DNA of 41,437 nt from Nocardioides agariphilus (GCF_015352445.1 NZ_JADKPO010000040.1:1-41437), one strand, 5' to 3'. Counted from the first letter of the stretch, positions 1 to 7,320 are shown. The notes: generated from the sequence alone by a model not told the origin. Numbers and translations: made by a program.

Positions 1-28
1 TCACCCACCGCCACGAACGACGAAGCAC

Positions 29-64
29 GAGGCGCCCGCCCCGAGCGATCGAGACGGGCGCCTC
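29..64. terminator. Hairpin downstream of fxsA
   Basis: A perfect 10-bp stem (GAGGCGCCCG at 29-38, CGGGCGCCTC at 55-64) encloses a 16-base loop. It lies about 40 bases past the fxsA stop. There is no clear U-run, which is common for GC-rich actinobacterial terminators. It probably ends the lnt-ppm-fxsA transcript, and may serve a convergent gene outside the window. Confidence 0.6.
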
Positions 65-105
65 ACCCTGCCACTTGACAGGAATCGCCTACATATCAGC
101 TGCCC

Positions 106-600
106 TCACTCGTCGTCGAGGACCTCGCCCCGGATCACTGGTCCACGGGGGCGAGGTCCTTGCATGTCTGCTTGTCGCACGCCCACGAACCCGCCGACGA
201 GCCGTCTGCTGACCACCTGGGTCAGCAGGCGCCGGGCGACGGGCCTGGTCACCGGCAGGATCAGCAGGATGCCCACGGCATCGGAGACGAAGCCGGGCGT
301 GAGCATCAACGTCCCGCCGATCAGGATCAGCGCGCCGTCGGCCAGCTCCTTCGCGGGCATCTGGCCGCTGCTGAGGGCGATCGTCAGTGCTCGCCAGGCC
401 TTCCGGCCCTCGCGCCGGATCAGCCAGCCGCCGAGGATGCTGTCGGCGATCAGCAGCAGGATCGTCCACCACGGACCGATCACCTGGCCGACTTGGATCA
501 GCACGTAGATCTCGACCAGCGGCACGACCACGAAGGCCACGATCAGCAGCCAGCCGAGCCAGCTGCGTCGTCGTCGCACGGGGCGGGGTGCCTGGGCCAT
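106..600 (-). CDS. fxsA: FxsA family membrane protein
   Basis: A 164-aa integral membrane protein that matches the FxsA family. The E. coli member is named for suppressing F-plasmid exclusion of phage T7; its biochemical role is unknown. After a basic N-terminus (RPVRRRRS) there are two close hydrophobic segments at about residues 14-34 and 40-60, the family-typical GGWLIRREG stretch, and a further hydrophobic region at about 88-117 containing LMLTPGFVSDAVG. The polar C-terminal tail is predicted cytoplasmic. The ATG at 600 has AGGA seven bases upstream. The gene follows ppm by about 13 bases and closes the lnt-ppm-fxsA unit. The family call is secure, the function is not. Confidence 0.88.
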   Translation of the reverse strand: MAQAPRPVRRRRSWLGWLLIVAFVVVPLVEIYVLIQVGQVIGPWWTILLLIADSILGGWLIRREGRKAWRALTIALSSGQMPAKELADGALILIGGTLMLTPGFVSDAVGILLILPVTRPVARRLLTQVVSRRLVGGFVGVRQADMQGPRPRGPVIRGEVLDDE

Positions 601-613
601 CAGGGAGTCCTTC

Positions 614-1366
614 CTACCTGCGGCGGAAGACCCGCCGTACCTGCCGGGCCCGCTCGCGCAGCCCCCACCGGGTGATCGACTTCAGCGACTCGGTCGCGAC
701 CTCGCGGCTCATCTTGGAGTCGCCGCGCTCTCGTTCGATGAACTCGATCGGGACCTCGACGACCTTCAAGCCGGCCTGGAGAGTGCGGTAGGCCATGTCG
801 GTCTGGAAGACGTAGCCCGTGCTCTGCACCGAGTCGATGTCGATCGCCTCCAGTGTGGCTCGCCGGAACAACCGGAAGCCCGCGGTCGCGTCGTGGACCG
901 GGATGCCGAGCAGGAGACGCACGTAGAGGTTGCCGCCGCGCGAGAGCGCTTCGCGCGACTTGGGCCAGTTGACGATCGAGCCCCCGGCGATCCACCGCGA
1001 GCCGATGACGAGGTCGGCATCACGGGCAGCGTCGAGGAGGAGGCTCAGCTGCTCCGGCTGGTGCGAGCCATCGGCGTCCATCTCACCGATCACGTCATAG
1101 CCGGCGTCGAGGGCGATCCTGAACCCGGCGCGGTAGGCCGCGCCGAGCCCGGCCTTCTGCGTGCGGTGGAGGACCTTGACCTGGGGGTCGGCGGCCGCCA
1201 GCTCATCGGCGAGCCGGCCGGTGCCGTCCGGTGACCCGTCGTCGACGACGAGGATGTCGACCGCAGGCTGCGCTGCTCGCAACCGGCCGACGATCCACTG
1301 GAGGTTCTCGGCTTCGTTGTAGGTCGGCACGACCATCACGACACGGCCAAGACCCGGCACAGTCAT
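614..1366 (-). CDS. ppm: Polyprenol-phosphate mannose synthase, GT2
   Basis: Family 2 glycosyltransferase that moves mannose from GDP-mannose to polyprenyl phosphate at the cytoplasmic membrane face, supplying the lipid-linked donor for protein O-mannosylation and lipoglycans. Visible motifs are the N-terminal VVPTYNEAENL, VVDDGSPDGT (nucleotide binding), the metal-binding DMDADGSH, and a C-terminal IEFIERERGDSKM typical of dolichol-phosphate-mannose synthases. I chose the ATG at 1366 (MTVPGL) because AGGA lies seven bases upstream and the gene then starts just after the lnt stop. The upstream in-frame start at 1459 would overlap lnt heavily, and ATG 1372 has too short a spacer. In mycobacteria Ppm1 can be a fusion of Lnt and this synthase; here they are separate adjacent genes. 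No C-terminal membrane domain. Confidence 0.9.
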   Translation of the reverse strand: MTVPGLGRVVMVVPTYNEAENLQWIVGRLRAAQPAVDILVVDDGSPDGTGRLADELAAADPQVKVLHRTQKAGLGAAYRAGFRIALDAGYDVIGEMDADGSHQPEQLSLLLDAARDADLVIGSRWIAGGSIVNWPKSREALSRGGNLYVRLLLGIPVHDATAGFRLFRRATLEAIDIDSVQSTGYVFQTDMAYRTLQAGLKVVEVPIEFIERERGDSKMSREVATESLKSITRWGLRERARQVRRVFRRR

Positions 1367-1382
1367 GCGCATGTCCTGTCGG

Positions 1383-2918
1383 TCAGTGGCGGGTGAGTTC
1401 GGGAGTACGTTGCGGCAGCGGTGCGGGTTCGCGAGCCTCTGGTCCGCGCCGCCGACCATAGCCGAGCAACGACACGAGGAGCAGCAGAACCGTCAACGGT
1501 CCGGCCAGCCGCCCGACCCAGTGACCGGCGTAGGTGCCTGGCGTGACCGAGGAGTCGAGCCGGACCTCGGCGTCCAGCACTGCAGTGGTGCGCGGAGAAG
1601 CGGCCGCCACGACCTCGCCGTCGGCAGCGATGACGCCCGTGCGGCCGTTGACCGAGGCCACGGCCAGTGACCGCCCGAGCTCGATCGCGCGGACTCGCGA
1701 GATCTCGAACTGCTGCTCGATCTGCGCGGTGTGGATGAACATCGCGTTGCTGGTCTGCACGACGACCAGCTGCGCCCCATGGGTCACCTGGTCGTAGAGG
1801 CCGTCGTCGTAGGCGACGTCGAAGCAGATCGCGTCGGCGACCAGCGTTCCCCCGATCCGCAGCGGCTCCCGACGGGTGCCGCTGAGCATGTCGCGCGGGA
1901 TCATGTCGAGCTTGCCGAAGCTGTCGCCGAAGACGTTGCGCCACGGGATGTACTCGCCGAACGGCACCGGGTGGCGCTTGGTGTAGCGCTCGCCTGCTCC
2001 GAGCAAGGGGTCCCAGACGATGCCCTGGTTCATGACGTGGTCAGGGCCGGCATCGACCATGGCGCCGACCAGGATCGGTACGCCGATCGCCGAGGCCGCC
2101 GTCGTGATGGCGTCATGGGTCTGCGCGTCGTTGAAAGGGTCGACCGCCGTGGAGTTCTCCGGCCACAGCACGAAGTCGGGTTGGGCCCGGTGTCCGTCTG
2201 CCACCTCGTCGGCCAGCCCGACCGTGGCCCTGAGCTGGTTGTCGGTGACCTGGCGGTAGACCGCGAGGACGTCGGTCCCGTCGCCGGGCACGTCACCTTG
2301 TACGACCGCCACCCGCACGGAGCCCTCGGGTGAGGGCTGCCACGGGTGCAGCGCCGGCGCGAGCAGCGCGGTCGCGGCGACGACGAGAGCACCGGCGGCC
2401 ACCGGCCGGCGCGCCCCACCCATGACCAGTGCCGCGATCGTTGCTCCGGTCATCGCGAGCAGGAGGCTGACGCCGGTCGCGCCGACGTAGGCCAGTGCTG
2501 GTGCCACCGGGGTGTCCACGACCGCGAAGGCAAGCCGCCCCCAGGGCATGCCGCTGAACGGCCAGCCACTGCGGAGCACCTCCATGGCGGTCCATGCGGC
2601 GGCCACCCACAGCGGCCACAGCGGCAGCCGACGCAGCACCGGCACGGCCGCGCCCAGGAGCCCGTAGAACAGCGCCTCGAGGCCCGAGAGGGCCAGCCAC
2701 GCGTAGGGGTCGACGGCTCGCATCCACCACATCAGCACATAGCAGAAGCCGATGCCGAAGGCGAGGCCCGGCACCCAGGCCCTGCCTGCCGGCAGCGGCG
2801 CGACCAGGACGACGTAGGCCGCCACGGCCAGCGGCAGCACCCAGAAGAAGCCGACCGGCGGATAGGCCAGGCTCAAGACGACGCCGGCGACAGCGGCGAG
2901 CATCGTCCGGGTGAGCAC
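1383..2918 (-). CDS. lnt: Apolipoprotein N-acyltransferase
   Basis: A 511-aa membrane enzyme that adds the third acyl chain to the N-terminal cysteine of lipoproteins. The first 190 residues hold several hydrophobic segments with conserved Lnt sequence (FSGMPWGRLA). The rest is a nitrilase-fold domain with the expected catalytic triad: Glu254 in LWPEN, Lys314 in RYTKRHPVPFGE, and Cys365 in AICFDVAYDD. The start is taken as GTG at 2918 because TAGGCT sits six bases before it, a leaderless arrangement repeated across this window; the in-frame ATG at 2903 is the alternative. It heads the lnt-ppm-fxsA unit. Likely substrates in this window include the FKBP lipoprotein and the peptide-binding lipoprotein. 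Confidence 0.93.
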   Translation of the reverse strand: MLTRTMLAAVAGVVLSLAYPPVGFFWVLPLAVAAYVVLVAPLPAGRAWVPGLAFGIGFCYVLMWWMRAVDPYAWLALSGLEALFYGLLGAAVPVLRRLPLWPLWVAAAWTAMEVLRSGWPFSGMPWGRLAFAVVDTPVAPALAYVGATGVSLLLAMTGATIAALVMGGARRPVAAGALVVAATALLAPALHPWQPSPEGSVRVAVVQGDVPGDGTDVLAVYRQVTDNQLRATVGLADEVADGHRAQPDFVLWPENSTAVDPFNDAQTHDAITTAASAIGVPILVGAMVDAGPDHVMNQGIVWDPLLGAGERYTKRHPVPFGEYIPWRNVFGDSFGKLDMIPRDMLSGTRREPLRIGGTLVADAICFDVAYDDGLYDQVTHGAQLVVVQTSNAMFIHTAQIEQQFEISRVRAIELGRSLAVASVNGRTGVIAADGEVVAAASPRTTAVLDAEVRLDSSVTPGTYAGHWVGRLAGPLTVLLLLVSLLGYGRRRGPEAREPAPLPQRTPELTRH

Positions 2919-2930
2919 GGACAGAGCCTA
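2916..2930 (-). promoter_or_regulatory. Leaderless promoter of lnt
   Basis: On the minus strand TAGGCT (2930-2925) is followed by six bases and then the GTG start. With a TSS about seven bases past the -10 hexamer, the transcript would begin at the start codon. No clear -35 was seen. Confidence 0.55.
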
Positions 2931-3265
2931 CGGGCCCAGGAACCGCGAGGTCCGAGCGCTGCGGGGCGCTCGGACAGCCGAGCCCAGAGAGGCAATGGAC
3001 CCTGCAGAGGGCCGGGAGAGGACTCCGGCCCTTCGGACCGACCCCACCGCTGCTGGCTGCCGCGGTCGGGAAGTTATCTGGCGAGCCAGGCCTCTCCCGG
3101 ATTCACCCATCGCGGGGCGGGACCGACCTCCGCGAACCATGTCGGACTGGTGGGTGGCGCCCCCACCAACCGACTCGGCCACTCGGACGTCGGTCCGCCA
3201 ACGCGATCTGCATGGGCGAACGAGGACAGAGACTCCTCAATCGGAGGCCACGTGTCAACTGCTTG

Positions 3266-3299
3266 CTGACCTGCGCAAACGCGAGAACCCGCAGGTCAG
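3266..3299. repeat. 10-bp inverted repeat, 14-base loop
   Basis: CTGACCTGCG (3266-3275) pairs perfectly with CGCAGGTCAG (3290-3299). The role is unknown. It could be part of a structured RNA or a protein site in the interval between kal and lnt. Confidence 0.5.
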
Positions 3300-3318
3300 A
3301 TGTGGTCGATTTGTCACC

Positions 3319-3336
3319 AGAAGTTCACGAACTTCT
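3319..3336. promoter_or_regulatory. 18-bp palindrome, operator-like
   Basis: AGAAGTTCACGAACTTCT is a perfect 8-bp inverted repeat with a 2-base centre. The centre is too short for a good RNA hairpin, so a dimeric DNA-binding protein site is more likely. It is unusually AT-rich for this genome. It lies 7 bases beyond the hairpin that follows kal, with no gene start nearby, so its target is unclear. Confidence 0.4.
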
Positions 3337-3342
3337 CGCGAT

Positions 3343-3369
3343 TCGGCGTGTCAGGTTGCGACACGCCGA
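3343..3369 (-). terminator. Hairpin terminator of the kdd-kamDE-kal operon
   Basis: TCGGCGTGTC (3343-3352) pairs perfectly with GACACGCCGA (3360-3369) around a 7-base loop, about 40 bases past the kal stop. It lacks a good U-run but fits the GC-rich hairpins ending other transcripts here. Confidence 0.6.
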
Positions 3370-3407
3370 CGCACTGGTTCAGACCACCTGGCTCGAACGA
3401 GTCGCCG

Positions 3408-3815
3408 TCAGGGGACGACCACGACCCCGGTCGCCGTGGTGGCCAGGAGCGGCTCCTCGAGCACGCGCGCGGCTCCGGGTTCGGTCTCGGTCGCGGCACC
3501 TCGCGCCACGACGTGCACGGTGAAGTCGAGGGTGCGCGAGCGGCGGCCGACCCGGGTGACCTCGCAGGCGATCTCGAGGACATCCCCGGCGCGCACGGGC
3601 TGCTTGAACTGCACGTCGGAGTAGGACGCGAACAGCCCCTCGTCGCCGTCGGTGAGGATGCACATCTCGGTCGCGACGTCACCGAAGAGCCCGAGACTGT
3701 AGGCGCCGTCGACGAGGTTGCCCGCGTAGTGGGCGTGGGAGTAGGGGACGTAGCGGCGGTGCACCACGCGCTGACCGACCTCTGCGCCCCCGCTGGGCGA
3801 GCTCGTCGAGACCAT
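3408..3815 (-). CDS. kal: 3-aminobutyryl-CoA ammonia-lyase
   Basis: A 135-aa hotdog-fold protein. Kal removes ammonia from 3-aminobutyryl-CoA to give crotonyl-CoA, the late step of the 3,5-diaminohexanoate lysine pathway. The core SHAHYAGNLVDGAYSLGLFG, then DVATEM, DGDEGLFASY and VQFKQPVRAGDVLEI, match the Kal signature rather than a generic thioesterase. Its start shares one base with the kamE stop (TGATG), so the two are translationally coupled. The first residues, MVSTSS, are encoded by a short repeat that also forms the starts of kamE and kamD. It is the last gene of the kdd-kamD-kamE-kal operon. A related MaoC-type hydratase is a less likely alternative. Confidence 0.85.
   Translation of the reverse strand: MVSTSSPSGGAEVGQRVVHRRYVPYSHAHYAGNLVDGAYSLGLFGDVATEMCILTDGDEGLFASYSDVQFKQPVRAGDVLEIACEVTRVGRRSRTLDFTVHVVARGAATETEPGAARVLEEPLLATTATGVVVVP
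3797..3814. repeat. Short dispersed repeat at the kal start
   Basis: GGCGAGCTCGTCGAGACC and the next bases form the start codon region of kal. It is a variant of the element seen at 4564-4584 and 6183-6203, read on the minus strand as ATGGTCTCGACGAGCTCG. Confidence 0.55.
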
Positions 3816-4585
3816 CAGGCTGCCTTCTTCCTATCGGTGACCAGGCGGTGGACCAGGTACGAGGCGACCTCACCCGGCGTCGTACCGCGGGTGAAGACCC
3901 GGTCGACGCCGAGGTCGGCGGCCATCGTCTCGTCGAAGCGAGGGCCGCCCACCACGAGCAGCGGCCGCTTGTCCTCGGGGTAGGACTCGCGGAACGCCGC
4001 AGACATCTCGCGGGTGTTGAGCAGGTGAGCGTCGCGTTGGGTGACGACCTGGGAGACCAAGACGGCGTCGGCCTTCTCCTCGCGGGCGCGCTCCACGAGC
4101 TGGGGCACGGAGACCTGGGCGCCGAGGTTGACCACCTTGAGCTCCCGGTAGTACTCCAGGCCCTTCTCCCCCGCGAATCCCTTGATGTTGAGGATCGCGT
4201 CGATGCCGACCGTGTGCGCGTCGGTGCCGATGCAGCCGCCCACCACCACCAGTCGGCGCCGCAGCGCGCGCTTGATGGCGCTGTTGGCCTCCTTGGGAGT
4301 CAGCAGCGGGTAGTCACGCTCCACGACCTCGACGGTCGACGGATCGACGAGGTGGTTGACCCGGCCGTAGACCACGAAGAACGTGAAGCCCTCCCCCATC
4401 GCCTTGGCGTGCACGACCAGCGCCGGGTCCATGCCCATCTTGTTGGCGAGCTGGACGGCCGCCCCCTCGGCGACCTTCGAGTGCTCGATGGGCAGGGTGA
4501 AGGACAGCTGCACCATCCCGTCACCCGTCGTGTCGCCGTAGGGCCTGATCGGCCCTCGATCGTTGGTCGAGCTCGTCGAGGCCAT
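3815..4585 (-). CDS. kamE: Beta-lysine 5,6-aminomutase, beta (B12-binding) subunit
   Basis: A 256-aa small subunit of the adenosylcobalamin- and PLP-dependent aminomutase that converts beta-L-lysine to 3,5-diaminohexanoate. The base-off cobalamin motif DxHxxG is present as D122-A-H124-T-V-G127. Lys135 in NIKG lies 11 residues after the cobalt-ligand histidine, the same offset I recall for the PLP-binding lysine of the clostridial enzyme (His133, Lys144). The C-terminal half is a Rossmann-type B12 domain (ADAVLVSQVV, LLVVGGPRF). The ATG at 4585 overlaps the kamD stop by one base; kal overlaps its own stop in the same way. The N-terminus MASTSSTNDRG is repeat-derived and is not expected to be part of the fold. 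OraE-type ornithine mutase is excluded by the separate small subunit and by context. Confidence 0.92.
   Translation of the reverse strand: MASTSSTNDRGPIRPYGDTTGDGMVQLSFTLPIEHSKVAEGAAVQLANKMGMDPALVVHAKAMGEGFTFFVVYGRVNHLVDPSTVEVVERDYPLLTPKEANSAIKRALRRRLVVVGGCIGTDAHTVGIDAILNIKGFAGEKGLEYYRELKVVNLGAQVSVPQLVERAREEKADAVLVSQVVTQRDAHLLNTREMSAAFRESYPEDKRPLLVVGGPRFDETMAADLGVDRVFTRGTTPGEVASYLVHRLVTDRKKAA
4564..4584. repeat. Short dispersed repeat at the kamE start
   Basis: TGGTCGAGCTCGTCGAGGCCA covers the kamE start codon region. It is the same 21-base near-palindromic element as at 6183-6203, with two differences. Confidence 0.6.
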
Positions 4586-6204
4586 CAGCCCTCCAGGATC
4601 TCGGTCGCCGGGTTGTAGTAGTCGCGTGCCTTGCGGGCCACTCCCTCGAGGCCACGACCCTTGTCGGGGGGACGCTTCATCAGACCGAAGGTGCCGTCGG
4701 CGATGGCAGCCAGCAGCGGCGGGTCGCCAGCCGTGTCGGTGTCGTCGTTGATCGCCTGCAGCAGGTCGATCGCCTCGCCCAGCACCTCACGGGCTCGGCG
4801 GGCGATGAAGCCGTCGGGCGCGGGGCGGAAGTCCTCGTGCAGGTTGCCGGCGGCGTTCATCACGTAGTGCACGTTCTGCAGAGCCAGGTCGCGGTCGGAG
4901 AGCCAAGGCGTGACGACGGCCTCGGTCATCATGCCGACCAGGAGGATGCCTTGGCCGGTGAGTGCTCCGACCAGGTTGAAGAAGCCGTCGAGCAGGAACC
5001 CGTTGAAGACGTCGCCGGTCATGTGTCGCGTCGGCGGCATCCACTTCAGCGGCGCCTCGGGGAACAGCTCGCGGGCCAGCATCGCGTGGGCCAGCTCGAG
5101 GCGGAACGAGTCGGGGATGCTGGGGTCGATCTCGAAGGCATGGCCCAGGCCCAGCTGCCAGTCCTCGAGCCCGGCCTCCTTGGCGAAGTACTCGTTGAGG
5201 AGCTGGCTGACCGTGACCGTGTGGGCGGCCTCGACCGCGTCTGCGGTCGTGAGGTAGTTGTCCTCGCCGGTGTTGATGATGATCCCGGCGCGCGCATGGA
5301 CCTGGCGGCTGAAGCGCTGGTCGACGAAGGTGCGCACCGGGTTGATGTCGCGGAAGAGGATGCCGTACATCGAGTCGTTCAGCATCATGTCTAGCCGCTG
5401 GAGACCGGCCAGGGTGGCGATCTCCGGCATGCACAGCCCGCTGGCGTAGTTGGTCAGCCGCACGTAGCGGCCCAGCTCCCTCGACGTCTCGTCGAGGGCC
5501 TCGCGCATCAGGCGGAAGTTCTCCTGTGTGGCGTAGGTGCCGGCGAACCCTTCGCGCGTCGCACCCTCGGGCACGAAGTCGAGCAGGCTCTGGCCCGTCG
5601 ACCGGATCACCGCGATGATGTCGGCGCCCTCGCGAGCGGCCGCCTGTGCCTGCGGGATGTCTTCGTAGATGTCGCCCGTCGCCACGATGAGATAGATCCA
5701 GGGCTTGCGAGGAGCGTCGCCGATCCGCTTGATGAGGCGCTCGCGCTCACGACGGTTGGCGTCGATGCGCTTGATTCCTGCGCCCACGGCGCGCTTGGCG
5801 TCGCGCGCCGCCGCCGTGGCGTCCTTACCGTCTGGCAGCTCGAAGGTGACCGAGCCGGCTGCGGCCTTCTGGGCCAAGGTGAGCAGGTCGTCGGCGTGCC
5901 CTCGGCGCAGCGCGTGCCAGACCGGAAGCGCGACGCCGTGCTCGAGGCCGGTGTCGGCGCGTACGACGTCGGCGAGGCGGTTCACCCAGGGTGTGCCGTC
6001 GGGATCGGCACCCTGGAGCCCGGCCATCCGCAACGTGGCGCGTTCGACGGACACGGTGGTGTGCTGCTTGGCGAGCCGCACGATCGGCCGCCCGACCTGT
6101 CGGGCGAGGGTGCGAGCCCGGCGTACGTCGGCCCTGTCGAGGCCGAGTCGAGGCTTCACGCTGGTCGAGCTTGTCTTCTTGGTGGTCGAGCCTGTCGAGA
6201 CCAT
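4585..6204 (-). CDS. kamD: Beta-lysine 5,6-aminomutase, alpha subunit
   Basis: A 539-aa large subunit of lysine 5,6-aminomutase, working with KamE, PLP and adenosylcobalamin. Family-typical stretches include GDIYEDIPQAQAAAREGADIIAVIRSTGQ (residues given only in part here), YVRLTNYASGLCMPEIA, MLNDSMYGILFRDINPVRT, IIINTGEDNYLTT and PLKWMPPTRHMTGD. The start is ATG 6204 (MVSTGS), two bases after the kdd stop. The frame stays open far upstream inside kdd, but that part has no KamD homology. The N-terminus is encoded by a dispersed repeat. The gene overlaps kamE by one base. No gene for a B12-enzyme reactivating factor is seen nearby, although such mutases suffer suicide inactivation. Confidence 0.93.
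   Translation of the reverse strand: MVSTGSTTKKTSSTSVKPRLGLDRADVRRARTLARQVGRPIVRLAKQHTTVSVERATLRMAGLQGADPDGTPWVNRLADVVRADTGLEHGVALPVWHALRRGHADDLLTLAQKAAAGSVTFELPDGKDATAAARDAKRAVGAGIKRIDANRRERERLIKRIGDAPRKPWIYLIVATGDIYEDIPQAQAAAREGADIIAVIRSTGQSLLDFVPEGATREGFAGTYATQENFRLMREALDETSRELGRYVRLTNYASGLCMPEIATLAGLQRLDMMLNDSMYGILFRDINPVRTFVDQRFSRQVHARAGIIINTGEDNYLTTADAVEAAHTVTVSQLLNEYFAKEAGLEDWQLGLGHAFEIDPSIPDSFRLELAHAMLARELFPEAPLKWMPPTRHMTGDVFNGFLLDGFFNLVGALTGQGILLVGMMTEAVVTPWLSDRDLALQNVHYVMNAAGNLHEDFRPAPDGFIARRAREVLGEAIDLLQAINDDTDTAGDPPLLAAIADGTFGLMKRPPDKGRGLEGVARKARDYYNPATEILEG
6183..6203. repeat. Short dispersed repeat at the kamD start
   Basis: TGGTCGAGCCTGTCGAGACCA spans the kamD start codon. A half copy (TGGTCGAGCTTGTC, 6162-6175) lies just inside the gene. 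Related copies sit at the kamE and kal starts. Confidence 0.6.
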
Positions 6205-6206
6205 GG

Positions 6207-7250
6207 TCACAGTCTCCGCTCGAACAGGCCACGGACGCCCGCATCGGCACGTAGGAGCTCGAGGGCGTAGGCCGCGTGGCCGGGCGCGTAGCCGTTGCCG
6301 ACCAGCATGCGCACATCCGCCGCGAGTCCTTCGGCGCCGAGCGCCGCGGCGGAGAACGAGGTGGCCATCGAGAAGAAGATGACGGTTCCGCTGTCGGCGG
6401 TGGCCAGGATGGCGCCACCCTCGCAGCCGGGTACGTCGACGCAGACGACGGTCACATCGGCCAGATCCCCGGTAGCAGCCACGGCGTCGCGCAGCGCGAT
6501 CGGGTCGCGCGCGTCGGCCACGACGACCTGGTCGGCGACGCCGGAGTCCTCGAGCAGCTTGCGCTCCTCCTCGGTGGGCACGATCCCGACAGTGCGCTGC
6601 GCGCCCGCGTCGCGGGCGGCCGCGAGGCTCAGCGATCCCGACTTGCCGGCGCCGCCGATGACGGCGACGACGGGCTGAACGTACTCGGCCACGACACGCC
6701 TGGTGAGTGCAGGGGCGCCACACACATCCATGACCGCCAGGCTCAGAGCGGGGTCGAGGTCGTCGGGGATCACGGCTGCGATGGAGCGGCCGAACAGCAC
6801 GGCGTACCCGTCGGCGGGGACCTGCTCGGACCTGCCGTCCCAGCGCTCCAGACCGTCCTCGATGACGAGAGGGGTGAGCGTCAGCGAGACCAGCGTCGCG
6901 ACGTGGTCGCCGACCTTCAGACCCAGCGGCGAGTCGGGGCCGACCTCCTCGACCGTGCCGACGAGCATGCCGCCCGAGCCCGTCTCGGGGTTCTGCATCT
7001 TGCCTCGCGTGGAGACGATGTCGAGGACCTCGCGGCGGACGGCTTCGCCATCGTGACCGTCGTCTGTCCGATGCTTGCGCTCGAGCTGGCGAAACGAGGC
7101 GGCATCGAGGTTGAGCCGCTCGACCCGAATCCGGACCTCGTCGGGCCACAGCTGCTTGCGGGTGTCGAGCCGCTCGGCTGCCTGTGGGAGGACGACTCGA
7201 TCGTCCAGGACCCTGTGCAACCCGGTCGGGTCACTGGCTCGCACGGTCAT
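6207..7250 (-). CDS. kdd: L-erythro-3,5-diaminohexanoate dehydrogenase
   Basis: An NAD(P)-dependent enzyme of about 347 aa that oxidatively deaminates 3,5-diaminohexanoate to 3-keto-5-aminohexanoate. It has a GroES-like N-terminal half (LVGTVEEVGPDSPLGLKVGDHVATLVSL) and a Rossmann nucleotide site, VVAVIGGAGKSGSLSLAAA, at about residues 190-208. The motif and the position first in the kamDE operon identify it over a generic alcohol dehydrogenase. I prefer ATG 7250 (MTVRAS), preceded by GAGGAG, to the TTG at 7259. It is divergent from kamA across 82 bases holding a large inverted repeat. kamD follows two bases after its stop. Confidence 0.88.
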   Translation of the reverse strand: MTVRASDPTGLHRVLDDRVVLPQAAERLDTRKQLWPDEVRIRVERLNLDAASFRQLERKHRTDDGHDGEAVRREVLDIVSTRGKMQNPETGSGGMLVGTVEEVGPDSPLGLKVGDHVATLVSLTLTPLVIEDGLERWDGRSEQVPADGYAVLFGRSIAAVIPDDLDPALSLAVMDVCGAPALTRRVVAEYVQPVVAVIGGAGKSGSLSLAAARDAGAQRTVGIVPTEEERKLLEDSGVADQVVVADARDPIALRDAVAATGDLADVTVVCVDVPGCEGGAILATADSGTVIFFSMATSFSAAALGAEGLAADVRMLVGNGYAPGHAAYALELLRADAGVRGLFERRL

Positions 7251-7278
7251 TCTCCTCAATTGTCGACCTAGACAGGAT

Positions 7279-7313
7279 GATTTGCGGTCCGTTGCGTGGA
7301 CAGACCGCAGATC
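7279..7313. promoter_or_regulatory. Large inverted repeat in the kamA-kdd divergent promoter
   Basis: GATTTGCGGTC (7279-7289) and GACCGCAGATC (7303-7313) are inverted copies with one mismatch, separated by 13 bases. The element is 35 bp long, ends seven bases before the kamA -10 hexamer, and so covers its -35 region. It sits centrally between the two divergent starts and is the best operator candidate for joint control of the lysine genes. The nearby Lrp/AsnC protein is an obvious candidate ligand-binding regulator; that link is inferred. Confidence 0.6.
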
Positions 7314-7320
7314 GTCCGCC

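Larger units (their letters stand above)
2919..3407. other. 489-bp gene-free interval with inverted repeats
   Basis: No convincing gene lies between lnt and kal; open frames here are short and carry no recognisable domain. The interval holds an 8-bp stem (AGGGCCGG 3008-3015 with CCGGCCCT 3025-3032), and the octamer GGACCGAC twice (3035-3042 and 3120-3127) with its complement GTCGGTCC once (3189-3196), which permits alternative pairing. It also holds a 10-bp inverted repeat (3266-3299), an 18-bp palindrome (3319-3336) and a 10-bp hairpin (3343-3369). On the minus strand GGGTGAATCC (3108-3099) resembles a conserved piece of the cyclic-di-AMP (ydaO/yuaA) riboswitch; see findings. The missing lysine-pathway gene kce is not here. 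Confidence 0.6.

Noticed and set aside
3319-3336. LexA/SOS box
   Set aside because: The palindrome has GTTC outside and GAAC inside, the reverse of the actinobacterial GAAC-N4-GTTC pattern.
2911-3624. A 237-aa plus-strand frame spanning the 2919-3407 gap into kal
   Set aside because: It is low-complexity, arginine- and threonine-rich, and overlaps kal antisense, as expected for a chance open frame in high-GC DNA.
4585-7149. A single 854-aa frame starting upstream of kamD
   Set aside because: The first 315 residues are the antiparallel-frame shadow of kdd and carry no KamD homology. The true start (ATG 6204) follows the kdd stop by two bases.
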